From contig NZ_JAGINP010000003.1 in the NCBI RefSeq assembly GCF_017876155.1, positions 310,001-374,000 of the forward strand: a stretch of DNA of 64,000 nt. The letters are read 5' to 3'. Made by a program: the position numbers and the translations under genes. Source of the DNA: Azospirillum rugosum (lineage in GTDB: Bacteria; Pseudomonadota; Alphaproteobacteria; Azospirillales; Azospirillaceae). A model generated the notes under the pieces. That model saw only the letters and a list, made by a program, of their open reading frames with translations, ran no database searches and was not told the origin of the DNA. Shown piece after piece: positions 11,355 to 20,060 of the stretch (positions are counted from its first letter, which is position 1; every line of letters starts with the position of its first letter).

Positions 11355-11933
11355 TCAATCCACCGTCCAGCGGGTCATGTGCGGGAAGGGCGGCAGGCCG
11401 TTGTTGCCCATGTAGGCGAACAGGCCGGAATAGCCGGTCATGTCGGCCTGGGCCAGGCACAGGGGGCCGAAATGGCTGCCCTGCTCGATCCAGGCCTGGA
11501 AGGGATGCACCCCCTCGTACGGGCCGACCCGGTAGGAGCCGGGGAAGAACAGGCATTCCTGTGGCAGCCCCAAGTGATGGACCACCGCGTAGGACCAGGC
11601 CGTGGCCATCTGCTCCCCCTGCTGGACCGCGCGGACGAGCAGCGGGTCCGGGGTCTGGCCCTCGCCGCTCTGTTCCGCGACGAGTCCCTCGATGTCCGCC
11701 TGCAGGTCGCGCCCGAGCCGCGGCCAATAGCGCCGTGGCACGACGATGATGTGACCCGCCTCGTGCAGGATGTCGCCCGGCGCCAGCAGAGTGTCGGGGT
11801 CGATGTGGATCACGCCGGCGTGGATGTTGATGCCCGGCAGGAAGCCGTCGCGCGCGCCCTCGCCATACTCGACGCCCATGCCGAGGCCGCGCACGAACGC
11901 GACGATGGGCTCAAGCGCTTCCGGGTGATGCAT
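11355..11933 (-). CDS. Hypothetical protein with HEAGH metal-binding motif
   Basis: The family is not recognised. The 192 residues contain HEAGH at 57-61 inside a hydrophobic strand (ILHEAGHIIVVP), the arrangement of zincin-type metalloproteases or of ImmA/IrrE-like proteins, preceded by a short beta-hairpin region (INIHAGVIHIDPDT). The C-terminal half is rich in aromatic residues (CLFFPGSYRVGPYEGVHPFQ) and has no further obvious third metal ligand pattern. There is no signal peptide, so the protein is probably cytoplasmic. It is the last gene of a minus-strand run with the 135-residue protein and the RlpA-like gene, but gaps of 121 and 50 bases make an operon uncertain. Proteolytic activity is a guess from the motif only. 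Confidence 0.7.
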   Translation of the reverse strand: MHHPEALEPIVAFVRGLGMGVEYGEGARDGFLPGINIHAGVIHIDPDTLLAPGDILHEAGHIIVVPRRYWPRLGRDLQADIEGLVAEQSGEGQTPDPLLVRAVQQGEQMATAWSYAVVHHLGLPQECLFFPGSYRVGPYEGVHPFQAWIEQGSHFGPLCLAQADMTGYSGLFAYMGNNGLPPFPHMTRWTVD

Positions 11934-12054
11934 CCGCCCTCTCCCATAGATCGAACTGTGGGCGGGATATTCGCGGATCAGAAGCGAAGAGGCAAGTCAT
12001 ACCGCGGGATGCGTGCGCTCTGCGACCCCGCGTCACCGTTCCGGAGACGCCGGG

Positions 12055-12462
12055 TCACGCCGCGAGGCTGCGGCCATCCCCCACCGGCCACGCCCTGGGC
12101 GCGTGGATGTCCGGCAGGCGCAGGCGGCTGGACAGGCCTTCCAGCGTGTCGTGCAGGCGGCGGCAGGGGATGCCGTCCTCGCCCGGCTCGTAGAAGGCCA
12201 CGAAGGGCGTGCCGGGGGAGCCGGGATCCAGGTGGACCTCCACGATGTGCCGCCGCGACGCGCAGCCGCGCACCAGCGGATCGGCCGGCGTGAAGTCCCA
12301 GCCGCGCGCAAGGCAGCGCTGAGCCAGCGCCTCCAGGAACAGGGAGGCCGCCGGCGTGTCCTTCAGCGCCCGCAGTTCGGCCAGCAGGTCGCGCACGGCG
12401 CCGACCCGCGCCAGATACAGGCCGGCCGCGTGGTCGGCGTCGCGAATCACGAGTTTCAGCAT
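12055..12462 (-). CDS. Hypothetical protein, 135 residues
   Basis: The family is not recognised. It is a small soluble protein without membrane segments or signal peptide. The N-terminal half is helical (LYLARVGAVRDLLAELRALK and AASLFLEALAQRCLARG), and the C-terminal half has beta-like text with a possible ligand loop (RHIVEVHLDPGSPGTPFVAF). The codon pattern matches flanking genes, and the frame is long and undisturbed, so it is probably real. It stands between the HEAGH protein gene and the RlpA-like gene on the same strand. Confidence 0.6.
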   Translation of the reverse strand: MLKLVIRDADHAAGLYLARVGAVRDLLAELRALKDTPAASLFLEALAQRCLARGWDFTPADPLVRGCASRRHIVEVHLDPGSPGTPFVAFYEPGEDGIPCRRLHDTLEGLSSRLRLPDIHAPRAWPVGDGRSLAA

Positions 12463-12512
12463 GGTTCACCTGTTGTGGGACGCTGTGCGGAGAGGCGGGG
12501 CGGATGCCGGCG

Positions 12513-13148
12513 CTACTGCGCCTCGGCCATCCGGTCCTCCGACGCGCCCAGCTCCGGAAATTCGATGGGGAAATCGGCGGCGACCGGCAGGGCCGGCACA
12601 CCATCCCCAGCCTCTTCGGCCCCGGGAAGCGGCGGAAGCTCCGCGACCATCGGCGCCGGCGCCTCCTCGCGCGGGCGGCGGTTGCGCGGGAACACCGGCT
12701 TCGAGTCCGTCCGGGCCTCCACGCGGACGTTGACCACGCCCTCCTCGATCATGTCCAGTTCGCGGGCGGCCATCTTCGACAGGTCGATCACGCGCCCTTT
12801 GACGTAGGGACCGCGGTCGTTGATGACGACCTCGACGCTGCGGCCGTTGTCGGCGTTGGTGACCAGGACCCGGCTGCCCAGCGGCAGCGTGCGCGACGCG
12901 GCGGTCAGCTTGCGCTGGCTGAATCGCTCTCCGGAAGCGGTACGCCGTCCGTCGAAAAAGTCGGCGTAATAGGACGCCTTACCCTTATGGACGAGAACCG
13001 GTTCGGCTTTCGAAACAGTCAATTCCGATGAAGCATTCAATTCCGGCTGCGCCGGTTCGAAAGAACGGACTTTGGCAATCTCGGCGCTTGAAGAACATGC
13101 GCTGGCGGTCACAGCGCAAAATGCGAGAGCGATGCACCCATGGCGCAC
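12513..13148 (-). CDS. rlpA: RlpA-like septal ring lytic transglycosylase/lipoprotein
   Basis: Cell-envelope protein of the RlpA family, whose double-psi beta-barrel domain cleaves or binds denuded peptidoglycan glycans at division sites. GTG at 13148 is chosen because CGGAGGAG lies nine bases before it; longer frames start upstream without such a site. The N-terminus is then a lipoprotein signal ([18 protein letters not shown]) with lipobox Cys18. The barrel is at about residues 55-140: [49 protein letters not shown] and AARELDM are family signatures, including the catalytic Asp in NDRGP. The C-terminal 65 residues are Pro/Ala/Glu-rich, and no SPOR domain is present, so septal targeting through SPOR is not expected. 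Confidence 0.9.
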   Translation of the reverse strand: MRHGCIALAFCAVTASACSSSAEIAKVRSFEPAQPELNASSELTVSKAEPVLVHKGKASYYADFFDGRRTASGERFSQRKLTAASRTLPLGSRVLVTNADNGRSVEVVINDRGPYVKGRVIDLSKMAARELDMIEEGVVNVRVEARTDSKPVFPRNRRPREEAPAPMVAELPPLPGAEEAGDGVPALPVAADFPIEFPELGASEDRMAEAQ

Positions 13149-13208
13149 TCTTTTTCTCCTCCGTTGTTGTTCTGGCGCAACGGTTACGGATTCGACGCAA
13201 GGTGTCAA

Positions 13209-13522
13209 CCGGCGAATCGCTTGTTCGCCTGTGACAGGATTGTGCCTTAATGAATAAGCAACACTTTTTCTTCACTTATAGGTGAGTTGTTCTGAGTTTT
13301 ACTTGAGAGCCGAATAGGCGTTCTGAAAAAGAGACCGCCACCGCCGTGCCGGCACAGCTCAGCCCATGTTGGCGCGGCCCCATCGGCGCAGTGGCGGCGG
13401 TCGGGCAATTCGGCTTTCCGCCTTTTGAAAAAGCCTCTCTCCGGACGGTGAAGACCCCTTCCCCACTCCACATATGACCCGGCAGACAGAAACGCGGCCG
13501 CGGCCGGAAGGGCAAGGGAACC
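13209..13522. other. Gene-free spacer with A/T-rich patch and possible leader hairpin
   Basis: About 310 bases lie between the rlpA leader and the Lin0512-family gene. Bases 13240-13320 are distinctly A/T-rich and probably hold the divergent promoters. A long imperfect stem pairs GACCGCC at 13333-13339 with GGCGGTC at 13396-13402 and continues inward with mismatches; its loop includes the palindrome GTGCCGGCAC. No run of T follows, so it is not a standard terminator. It could be part of a structured leader for the gene at 13523. Confidence 0.4.
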
Positions 13523-13879
13523 ATGAAGCAGGTGATGTTCGTCGAGCTGGGGATGGGGGTGGACCTGCATGGGCAGGACGTCACCAAGGCGGCGGTCCGC
13601 GCGGTGCGCAACGCCATCGAGCGCAACTCCATGCCCGGCATGCGCACGCTGGTGGACGGCGACACCAGCAAGATGCGCGTGCACGTCCGCCTCGCCGTCC
13701 CCGCCGATGCCGAGTCGCTGGACCGGGAGGCGGTCCGCGCGGTGTTCCCCTACGGCGACGTGACCATCGAGGTCATGCCGGGTGGCATGCTGGCGCCCAG
13801 CGGCATCTTCCTGGCCGACAAGAACGACCGCAACGAGATGATCTACATCGTCAACGCCGCGGTCGAGGTGGGGCTCTGA
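13523..13879 (+). CDS. Lin0512 family protein
   Basis: Small conserved protein of unknown function belonging to the Lin0512 family (118 residues, the usual size). Recognisable segments are the N-terminal FVELGMGVDLHGQDVTKAA, the Ala-rich helix RAVRNAIERNS, MRVHVRLAVPAD, and the C-terminal LADKNDRNEMIYIVNAAVEV. These proteins form compact alpha/beta oligomers and often occur as two paralogues; only one is present here. AAGGGAACC before ATG supports the start. It stands alone, with the next gene starting 88 bases downstream. Confidence 0.85.
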   Translation: MKQVMFVELGMGVDLHGQDVTKAAVRAVRNAIERNSMPGMRTLVDGDTSKMRVHVRLAVPADAESLDREAVRAVFPYGDVTIEVMPGGMLAPSGIFLADKNDRNEMIYIVNAAVEVGL

Positions 13880-13967
13880 CTCCCCGCGACCGCGCGACTA
13901 CGCTCCTTTGGGCTCCCTCCTCGGCCAAGGTTGCCGGCTGCTCCCGTTTCGTGCCAGCGTCCCGGCC

Positions 13968-14822
13968 ATGAAGCGCGCCCTCCGATCCTTTCTCATCGCC
14001 GTCGGCATCCTGGCCGGCGGGCTCGTCGTCGTTACGGCCGGGGTCGTCGCCGCCCTGCCGGTGATCGCTGACCATGTGCCGCTCCAGCTTTCCCGCCTCG
14101 TCGTCAGCGACGGGAAGAGGCAGGTGGAGATGCAGGGCATGGTCCATGTCGCCAAGCCGGACTTCTACCGGGAGATCGCCGCCCATATCGCACAGCGGCG
14201 CCGCGAGGGCTGGCTGGTCTTCTACGAGGAGGTGCGGCCGGACGAGGGCAGCTCCCCAGCCGGAGTCGCGGACGTGCTGCGCCGGCTCGGCGCCAACTGG
14301 AACCCGGACAGCAAGCAGCATCCCTATGAAATGATGGCCGGCATCATCGGCAACGGGCTGGTCCTGCAGGACAACCGCGCCCTGCTCGGCCCGCCGGGGC
14401 CGGACGTGCGCAACGTGGACGTCACCCTGTCCCAGCTGCTGGCCGCCCTGCCCCCGGAGGAGCCCGCGGGCGGCAAAGGCGACGCTGACGGCACCGGTGA
14501 TGGCGGGGAGGAGGACGCCGTCGACCTCGCCCAGGTCCGGCAGCAGTTCGCCGCCCTGCCCGGCTGGGCGCAGCGGCGGGTGCAGGCGGGCGTGCGGATC
14601 ATGCTCGCCACCACCGCGTCGGGCACCATGGTGCGGGACATGCTGCCGCCGGCCCTGACCACCCTGCGCGAGGACAAGGTCGTGAAGGCGATCCGGGATG
14701 AGCCCGGCCGCAACATCCTGATCCTGTACGGTCAGGTGCACATCGACCACATCCGGTCCATGCTGGCCCAGGCCGACCCGAATTGGCGCACCATCTCGTC
14801 GACGAGCCTGGGCGCCTTCTGA
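13968..14822 (+). CDS. Membrane-anchored TraB/TIKI-like protein, function unknown
   Basis: A 284-residue protein with an N-terminal signal anchor (about residues 9-33, LIAVGILAGGLVVVTAGVVA) and an otherwise soluble extracytoplasmic domain. The text GMVH at residues 57-60, followed by FYREIAAHI and WLVFYEEVRP, resembles the GxxH...YE core of the TraB/PrgY/GumN/TIKI superfamily, members of which include metal-dependent peptidases; a second His-containing strand (LYGQVHIDH) is near residue 258. These assignments are by eye and moderate. The start ATG at 13968 removes a non-conserved 20-residue extension present in the longer frame. A Gly/Asp/Glu-rich insert near residues 165-185 is probably a flexible loop. 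There is no obvious operon partner. Confidence 0.65.
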   Translation: MKRALRSFLIAVGILAGGLVVVTAGVVAALPVIADHVPLQLSRLVVSDGKRQVEMQGMVHVAKPDFYREIAAHIAQRRREGWLVFYEEVRPDEGSSPAGVADVLRRLGANWNPDSKQHPYEMMAGIIGNGLVLQDNRALLGPPGPDVRNVDVTLSQLLAALPPEEPAGGKGDADGTGDGGEEDAVDLAQVRQQFAALPGWAQRRVQAGVRIMLATTASGTMVRDMLPPALTTLREDKVVKAIRDEPGRNILILYGQVHIDHIRSMLAQADPNWRTISSTSLGAF

Positions 14823-14973
14823 CCTTGGGATGCCGTCTTTCAAGATAACAAATAGCGACAAGAGACATCATGTCGCACCCTGAACACTTCACGTTTTAAG
14901 CAACAATATTGCCGGTGGCGCGCGAACTTCTGCTGTGTCATACATCCTGAAAGGATGCGCAGCGGAGAACGCC

Positions 14974-16053
14974 ATGAAGTCCGTGTCCAAGATCGCGAAT
15001 ACTACGGTATGCATATTGAGTACTCTGGTATGTGCTGCCGTCGTCTTGCTCGCGCAGACTTTCCCGGCGTCGGCGCAAAGCACGCTCCGCTTCGGCACGG
15101 TCTTCTCGCCGACCACCTCCACCTACCGGATGCTGGTGGACGCCTGCCGCCGGATCGAGGCGGAGACGGCCGAGTCCGGGGCCGGCGCCGTCGCCATCGA
15201 CATCCGCACCGCCGGGGAGTTCGGCAAGCCGACGGAGCTGCTGAAGCTGGTCGACAACGGCGACATCGAGATCGCCTACACCGTCCAGGGCTACAGCCCA
15301 GCCCGCTTTCCCGCCAGTTCGGTGATGGAGCTGCCGCTGGTCCGCCGCACCGCGGTCGGCGGGACCAGGGCGCTGTGGGAGCTTTATGAATCGGGCAAGC
15401 TCGACCGCGACTATCAGGGGCTGAAGGTGGTCGGGCTGTGGGCGCTGCCCGCCTACGGCATCTTCACCGCCTCGCGCCCGCTGGGCTCCCCGCGGGATCT
15501 CCGGGGCCTGCGCGTGCGCAACCCCAGCAAGACGGTCGGCCGCGCCATGGCGAAGCTGGGCATGGTGCCGGTGGCCCTGCCGCTGAACTTCATGGGCACC
15601 GGCCTGAAGGACGGGCTGATCGACGGCATCTCCTACGGCTGGTACTCCTCCACCACCACGGCGGGGGCGGACGGGCAGCCGCTGATGGGCCAGCTGAAGA
15701 ACCTGCTGGACATTCCCTTTTCCGGCCCGGTCGTGATGCTGGCGATGAAGCGCGCCACCTTCGACGCCCTGCCGGAGCCGGTGCGCGCGGCCATCGACAA
15801 GCATCTCGGCAAGGCCGTCTCCCTCGCCATCGCCGAGGAGCGCGACCAGGCCGAGGAGGAGGTGAAGCGCAAGCTCGCCGCCGACGGCCGCCACGCCGTG
15901 CTCCGCTTCGACCCCGCCCAGATGGCCGATATCCGCGAGGAGCTGGAGGAGGTCTACGCCGACTGGGTCGCCGGCATGGCGGACCAGGGGCAGGACGGCA
16001 AGGGCCTGCTGGACGCCGCCCGCAAGGCCATCGCCGCCAGCGAGAAGCCCTGA
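14974..16053 (+). CDS. TRAP-type solute-binding protein, DctP family (orphan receptor)
   Basis: Periplasmic receptor that binds organic acids such as dicarboxylates or keto acids. ATG at 14974 is preceded by GCGGAGAACGCC. The first 35 residues are a classical signal peptide (hydrophobic core CILSTLVCAAVVLLAQ, cleavage near ASAQ). The mature part begins STLRFGTVFSP and carries family landmarks: AGEFGKPTELLKLVDNGDIE, LRGLRVRNPSKTVGRAM with the carboxylate-clamping Arg, and ISYGWYS near the hinge. No DctQ or DctM membrane subunits are encoded nearby. Instead, a chemoreceptor gene starts 66 bases downstream, suggesting that the receptor reports ligand to chemotaxis rather than, or in addition to, transport. 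Confidence 0.88.
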   Translation: MKSVSKIANTTVCILSTLVCAAVVLLAQTFPASAQSTLRFGTVFSPTTSTYRMLVDACRRIEAETAESGAGAVAIDIRTAGEFGKPTELLKLVDNGDIEIAYTVQGYSPARFPASSVMELPLVRRTAVGGTRALWELYESGKLDRDYQGLKVVGLWALPAYGIFTASRPLGSPRDLRGLRVRNPSKTVGRAMAKLGMVPVALPLNFMGTGLKDGLIDGISYGWYSSTTTAGADGQPLMGQLKNLLDIPFSGPVVMLAMKRATFDALPEPVRAAIDKHLGKAVSLAIAEERDQAEEEVKRKLAADGRHAVLRFDPAQMADIREELEEVYADWVAGMADQGQDGKGLLDAARKAIAASEKP

Positions 16054-16119
16054 CCCGGAAAACCCGACAGCCCCCCGCGCACGCGCACGCCAGCCGCATT
16101 CACCGAGGGATCACGCGCC

Positions 16120-18306
16120 ATGGACACCGCCCCCCAATCCCCGACTGGCCAATCCCCGACTGGCCAATCCCCGACCGGCCAATCCCTGACGGGCCTCAGC
16201 CTCAAGGCCAAGCTGATCGGCGCCTTCGCGGCCATGTTCCTCGCCGTGGCCGCCATCGGCGGCGGCGCCGGGCTGACCCAGCTGCGCATCGCCGCGCTGT
16301 TCAGCCAGGTGCACGAGCGCGACTTCCCCCTGGCGGTCGGCGCCCTGAAGCTCGCCGACGCCAGCGGCGGGCTGGAGGACGCCGCGCGGTCGCTGGCGGT
16401 GGCGGCCGACGACCGGGCCCGCGGCGCCGCGGCGGACCTCTTCGCCCGCCGCAGCGCCGGCCTGAAGAGCGGGCTCGCCAAGCTGTCGGTGCTGAGCGCC
16501 GACGGCGTGGTGGGGGACCGCATGGCGGGCATGCTGAAGGACGCCGACGGCGCCGTGGGCCGCCTGGACGGGGAGGTGCGGCGGCGCCTCGCCGCCAGCG
16601 CCCGCCGCAGCGGCCAGATGAAGGCGCTGGGCGCCGCCCACGCCGCCTTCCTCGGCCGCTTCCAGCCGATGGTGCGCAACCTGACGCTCAGCATCCAGGG
16701 CGTCACCATGGATCTGCCCAGCGATGCCAGCGGCCTGTCCATGCTGGTGCTGACGCTGGTGTCGAAGGATCTGCCGGTCCGCCAGGCGCTGTCGGACATC
16801 ATCAGCGACGTGAACCTGGCCGTCACCCTTCTGGGCAAGGCCGACGCGGCGGCCGACGCCGCCCAGGTCGCGGAGCAGGAGAAGCAGTTCGCCGCGGCGG
16901 CCAAGCGCGTGGAGTTCTCCGGCGACTTCCTGGCCAACATCCTGTCCGACGAGACCCCGCGCCAGATGGCCCAGGCCGTCGTCGCCTTCGGCCGCGGGCC
17001 GGAGGGCATCTTCGCCCTGCGCTCGGCCGAGATCGCCTCCATCGCCGCCGCGACGGCCGCGCAGGAAAGCCTGTTCGTGCTGGTCGGAAAGCTCAGCGAG
17101 CAGGCCGGCGCGCTGGCCGCCGCCAACGAGGAGAACGCCGCCGTCGCCGCGGGCCAGGTGGACGGGGCCATCTCCACCGGCCTGACGGTGATCGGCGCGC
17201 TGGTGGCGGGCGCCCTGGGCCTGGGGCTGCTGTCCGGCCTGTTCCTGGTCAACCGCAACATCCGGCTGTTCGACCGGCTGCGCGGCGCGATGGAGGAGCT
17301 GGCCGGCGGGCGGCTCGACCTGCGCATCCCGGCGCTGGGCCGCCACGACGAGATCGGCGCCATGGCCCGCACGCTGGAGGTCTTCCGCGCCAACGCCCAG
17401 GAGGTGGAGCGCCTGAAGCACGAGCAGGAGGCCGCCAGCCGCCGCGCGGAGGAAAGCAAGCGGCAGGCCCGGCAGGACCTCGCCAACCAGCTCGAATCCA
17501 GCGTCAACTCCGTCATTGAATCGGTGCTGGCCGCCACCGCGCGCATGCGGCACGACGCGCAGGCCCTGTCGGCCAACGCCGAGCAGACCAAGCGCCAGAC
17601 CGTCAGCGTCGCCGGGGCCTCCACCTCCGCCTCCGACCGGGTGTCGTCGGTCGCCTCCGCCGCGGAGGAGATGGCCGCCTCCATCGAGGAGATCAGCCGC
17701 CACATCGCCGAATCCTCGCAGATCGCCGGCACCGCCGTACGCGAGGCGGACGCCACCAACGAATCCATCTCCGGCCTGACCGAGGCGGCCGGCCGGATCG
17801 ACCAGGTGGTGGAGCTGATCAACTCCATCGCCAGCCAGACCAACCTGCTGGCCCTGAACGCCACCATCGAGGCGGCCCGCGCCGGCGAGGCCGGCAAGGG
17901 CTTCGCGGTGGTCGCCAACGAGGTGAAGGCGCTCGCCAACCAGACCGCCAAGGCGACGGAGGACATCCAGAGCCAGGTCGATCAGATGCAGACGGTGACG
18001 GAGCGCTGCGTCGCCTCCATCCGCGGCATCGCCGGCACCATTGGCCGGATGAGCGAAATCACCGCGACCATCGCCGTCGCCGTTCAGCAGCAGCACGCCG
18101 CCACCGAGGACATCGCCCGCCACGCGCAGGAGGCGGCGGACGGCACCCAGTCGGTGTCGCGCACCATCGACGACGTGTCGCAGGCGGCCACGGAGACGGG
18201 CGACATCGCCCACACCGCGCTGGACACCGCCACCCGCCTGCATGGGGAGGCCGACCACCTGCGCACGGAGGTCGTCCGCTTCATCCAGAACATCCGCTCG
18301 GCCTGA
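16120..18306 (+). CDS. Methyl-accepting chemotaxis protein
   Basis: Transmembrane chemoreceptor of 728 residues. It has a first membrane helix at about 30-52 ([20 protein letters not shown]), a large periplasmic helical sensor region of roughly 295 residues, a second membrane helix at about 354-374, HAMP ([19 protein letters not shown]), and the cytoplasmic signalling domain with the strictly conserved hairpin tip near residues 566-605 ([20 protein letters not shown]). The sensor region length suggests a helical bimodular (HBM-like) fold. The cytoplasmic N-terminus contains four in-frame copies of a 15-base unit (16135-16194, QSPTG three times then QSLTG). It is 66 bases after the TRAP receptor gene and 38 before the RsbW-like/GNAT gene. 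No pentapeptide CheR tether is seen at the C-terminus (ends FIQNIRSA). Confidence 0.94.
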   Translation: MDTAPQSPTGQSPTGQSPTGQSLTGLSLKAKLIGAFAAMFLAVAAIGGGAGLTQLRIAALFSQVHERDFPLAVGALKLADASGGLEDAARSLAVAADDRARGAAADLFARRSAGLKSGLAKLSVLSADGVVGDRMAGMLKDADGAVGRLDGEVRRRLAASARRSGQMKALGAAHAAFLGRFQPMVRNLTLSIQGVTMDLPSDASGLSMLVLTLVSKDLPVRQALSDIISDVNLAVTLLGKADAAADAAQVAEQEKQFAAAAKRVEFSGDFLANILSDETPRQMAQAVVAFGRGPEGIFALRSAEIASIAAATAAQESLFVLVGKLSEQAGALAAANEENAAVAAGQVDGAISTGLTVIGALVAGALGLGLLSGLFLVNRNIRLFDRLRGAMEELAGGRLDLRIPALGRHDEIGAMARTLEVFRANAQEVERLKHEQEAASRRAEESKRQARQDLANQLESSVNSVIESVLAATARMRHDAQALSANAEQTKRQTVSVAGASTSASDRVSSVASAAEEMAASIEEISRHIAESSQIAGTAVREADATNESISGLTEAAGRIDQVVELINSIASQTNLLALNATIEAARAGEAGKGFAVVANEVKALANQTAKATEDIQSQVDQMQTVTERCVASIRGIAGTIGRMSEITATIAVAVQQQHAATEDIARHAQEAADGTQSVSRTIDDVSQAATETGDIAHTALDTATRLHGEADHLRTEVVRFIQNIRSA

Positions 18307-18344
18307 CGCCCCTGCCAGCTGCCCCGCCAAAGGAGCCCGCACCC

Positions 18345-19949
18345 GTGTCCGCGACCAACAAGACCCAGACCCCGGCCCCCCTGGATCCGAACGGGAGCGG
18401 TCCGACCGACGGCCGCCTGCTGGTTCGCGTGACCGTCCCGGCCAGCGCCGACGTCGTGCCGGCGCTGCAAACCTTCATGGCGGACGCCGCCCGCCCCTGG
18501 GTGGACTCGCCTGACGAGCTGGCCCCGCTCGGCGAGCTGGTGCGGGAGGTGGCGCTGCACGTCGTCCGCACCGCCTTCGATCCGGGCGAGGAGGGCGAAT
18601 ACACGGCGGAGCTTCTGCACCGCGCCGGCCAGATCGTCTTCGCCATCGAGGACAAGGGCCTGCCGGCCGGCGGGATCAGCACCTTCCTGCCGAGCGACCT
18701 CGCCCACGCCGTGGAGTTCCGCAACCTGGGCCGCGGCGGCAAGCGGCTGGAGGTGGCGCGCACGCTCCGCGCCCCGGCGGCGGAGCCGCTGGCCGCGGAC
18801 GCGGAAGGCTGCTGCGCCGGCGGCGAACCGCCCCGCGCGGAGGACGAGGTCGAGCTGCGCCTTCTGGAACCGGCCGACGCGCCGTCCCTGTCGCGGCTGA
18901 TGTACCGGTCCTACGGCTACACCTACGGGTCGGAGTTCGTTTACTACCCGGAACGGATCGTCGAGATGCTGGCCAGCGGGCGCCTCGTCTCCTACGTCGC
19001 CGTCAACGAGGGCGGGGAGGTGGTCGGCCATCTCGCCATGCTGCGCCACGGGCCGGACAGCACCACCGGCGAGACGGCCATGGCCGCCGTCGATCCGCGC
19101 TACCGCGGCCGCCGCCTGTTCGAGCGGATGAAGGAGGGCATGGGCGAGCTGGCCCGGCAGCACGCCATGTTCGGCCTGTACAGCGAGGCGGTGGCCGTCC
19201 ACACCTTCACCCAGAAGGGCAACCTGGCGCTGGGCGGGTTTGAGACCGGCTTCCTGCTGGGCTTCACCCCGGCGACCCAGGTCTTCCGCAAGATCAGCGA
19301 CGGGCAGGCGCCTGACCGCCGCTCCGCCGTTTTGTTCTACCTGCGCACCAACGACGAGCCCGCGCGGGTCATTTACGCTCCGGAACGACACCAGGCGATC
19401 ATGGAGGCCATCGTCCGGCGCGGCGGCATGAACCGGTCGGTGCAGCCCCCCGCGGCGGAGCTGTCGCTGCGCTCCCTCCAGGACCAGGTCGCCGTGCTGG
19501 ACGTCGCCGCCCGCCCGGACGTCGGGCGCGCCTTCCTGACGCTGCGCCGCTTCGGCGCCGACGTGCTGAAGCGGGTGCAGGACGAACTGCGGGAGCTGTG
19601 CCGCCACGGTTACGCCTGCGTCTATCTGGAGCTTCCCCTGTCCGACCCGATGACCGCCGTGCTGTGCAAGGGGTTCGAGAGCTTCGGCTTCTTCTTCGCC
19701 GGCCTGCTGTTCGAGGTGGACGGCTGCGACGCGCTGCGCCTGCAATATCTGAACGGCGTCACCGTCCGCCGCGACGACATCCAGGTGGCCTCCGACTTCG
19801 GCCGCAGCCTGCTCGACTACGTCGTCGAGGCGAAGGAGACGGTGGAACGCGCCCGCGTGGAGCGCCGCAAGTTCTTCCCCCAACCTGGCCACCCCGCCCG
19901 CCGCCGCAAAGGCGAACGGATCGAGGAAGCGGCGGAGGCGACCGCATAG
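18345..19949 (+). CDS. Fusion of RsbW-like ATPase domain and GNAT acetyltransferase
   Basis: 534 residues starting at GTG 18345 after AAAGGAG. Residues about 22-145 resemble an anti-sigma-factor serine kinase (RsbW/GHKL ATPase) fold: RVTVPASADVVPALQTFM, the N-box helix ELVREVALHVV (the usual Asn is replaced by His) and a G1-type loop IEDKGLPAGG at 101-110. Residues about 165-320 are a GNAT N-acetyltransferase (VELRLLEPADAPSLSRLMYR, VVGHLAMLRHG, MAAVDPRYRGRRLFERMKE, where RGRRL is the acetyl-CoA loop). The last 190 residues are unassigned alpha/beta. The ATPase part may therefore be a binding module rather than an active kinase. It is the last gene of the TRAP receptor-chemoreceptor unit, so a role in the output of that pathway is plausible but unproven. 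Confidence 0.75.
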   Translation: MSATNKTQTPAPLDPNGSGPTDGRLLVRVTVPASADVVPALQTFMADAARPWVDSPDELAPLGELVREVALHVVRTAFDPGEEGEYTAELLHRAGQIVFAIEDKGLPAGGISTFLPSDLAHAVEFRNLGRGGKRLEVARTLRAPAAEPLAADAEGCCAGGEPPRAEDEVELRLLEPADAPSLSRLMYRSYGYTYGSEFVYYPERIVEMLASGRLVSYVAVNEGGEVVGHLAMLRHGPDSTTGETAMAAVDPRYRGRRLFERMKEGMGELARQHAMFGLYSEAVAVHTFTQKGNLALGGFETGFLLGFTPATQVFRKISDGQAPDRRSAVLFYLRTNDEPARVIYAPERHQAIMEAIVRRGGMNRSVQPPAAELSLRSLQDQVAVLDVAARPDVGRAFLTLRRFGADVLKRVQDELRELCRHGYACVYLELPLSDPMTAVLCKGFESFGFFFAGLLFEVDGCDALRLQYLNGVTVRRDDIQVASDFGRSLLDYVVEAKETVERARVERRKFFPQPGHPARRRKGERIEEAAEATA

Positions 19950-19951
19950 CC

Positions 19952-20038
19952 CCGTAGGTTGGGTGGAGCGCAGCGGAACCCAACACAGCCGGCATTGCGA
20001 CGATTGTTGGGTTGCGCTGCGCTCCACCCAACCTACGG
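19952..20038. repeat. Intergenic inverted repeat, family C
   Basis: Arms 19952-19984 and 20006-20038 are nearly perfect complements (outer block CCGTAGGTTGGGTGGAGCGC and its complement). It lies precisely between the convergent ends of the GNAT-fusion and SulP genes. Elements with this GTAGGTTGGGTGGAGCG consensus are widespread in bacterial genomes. A role as a two-way terminator fits its position. Confidence 0.85.
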
Positions 20039-20060
20039 ATCTACGGCACCGATACTCCCC

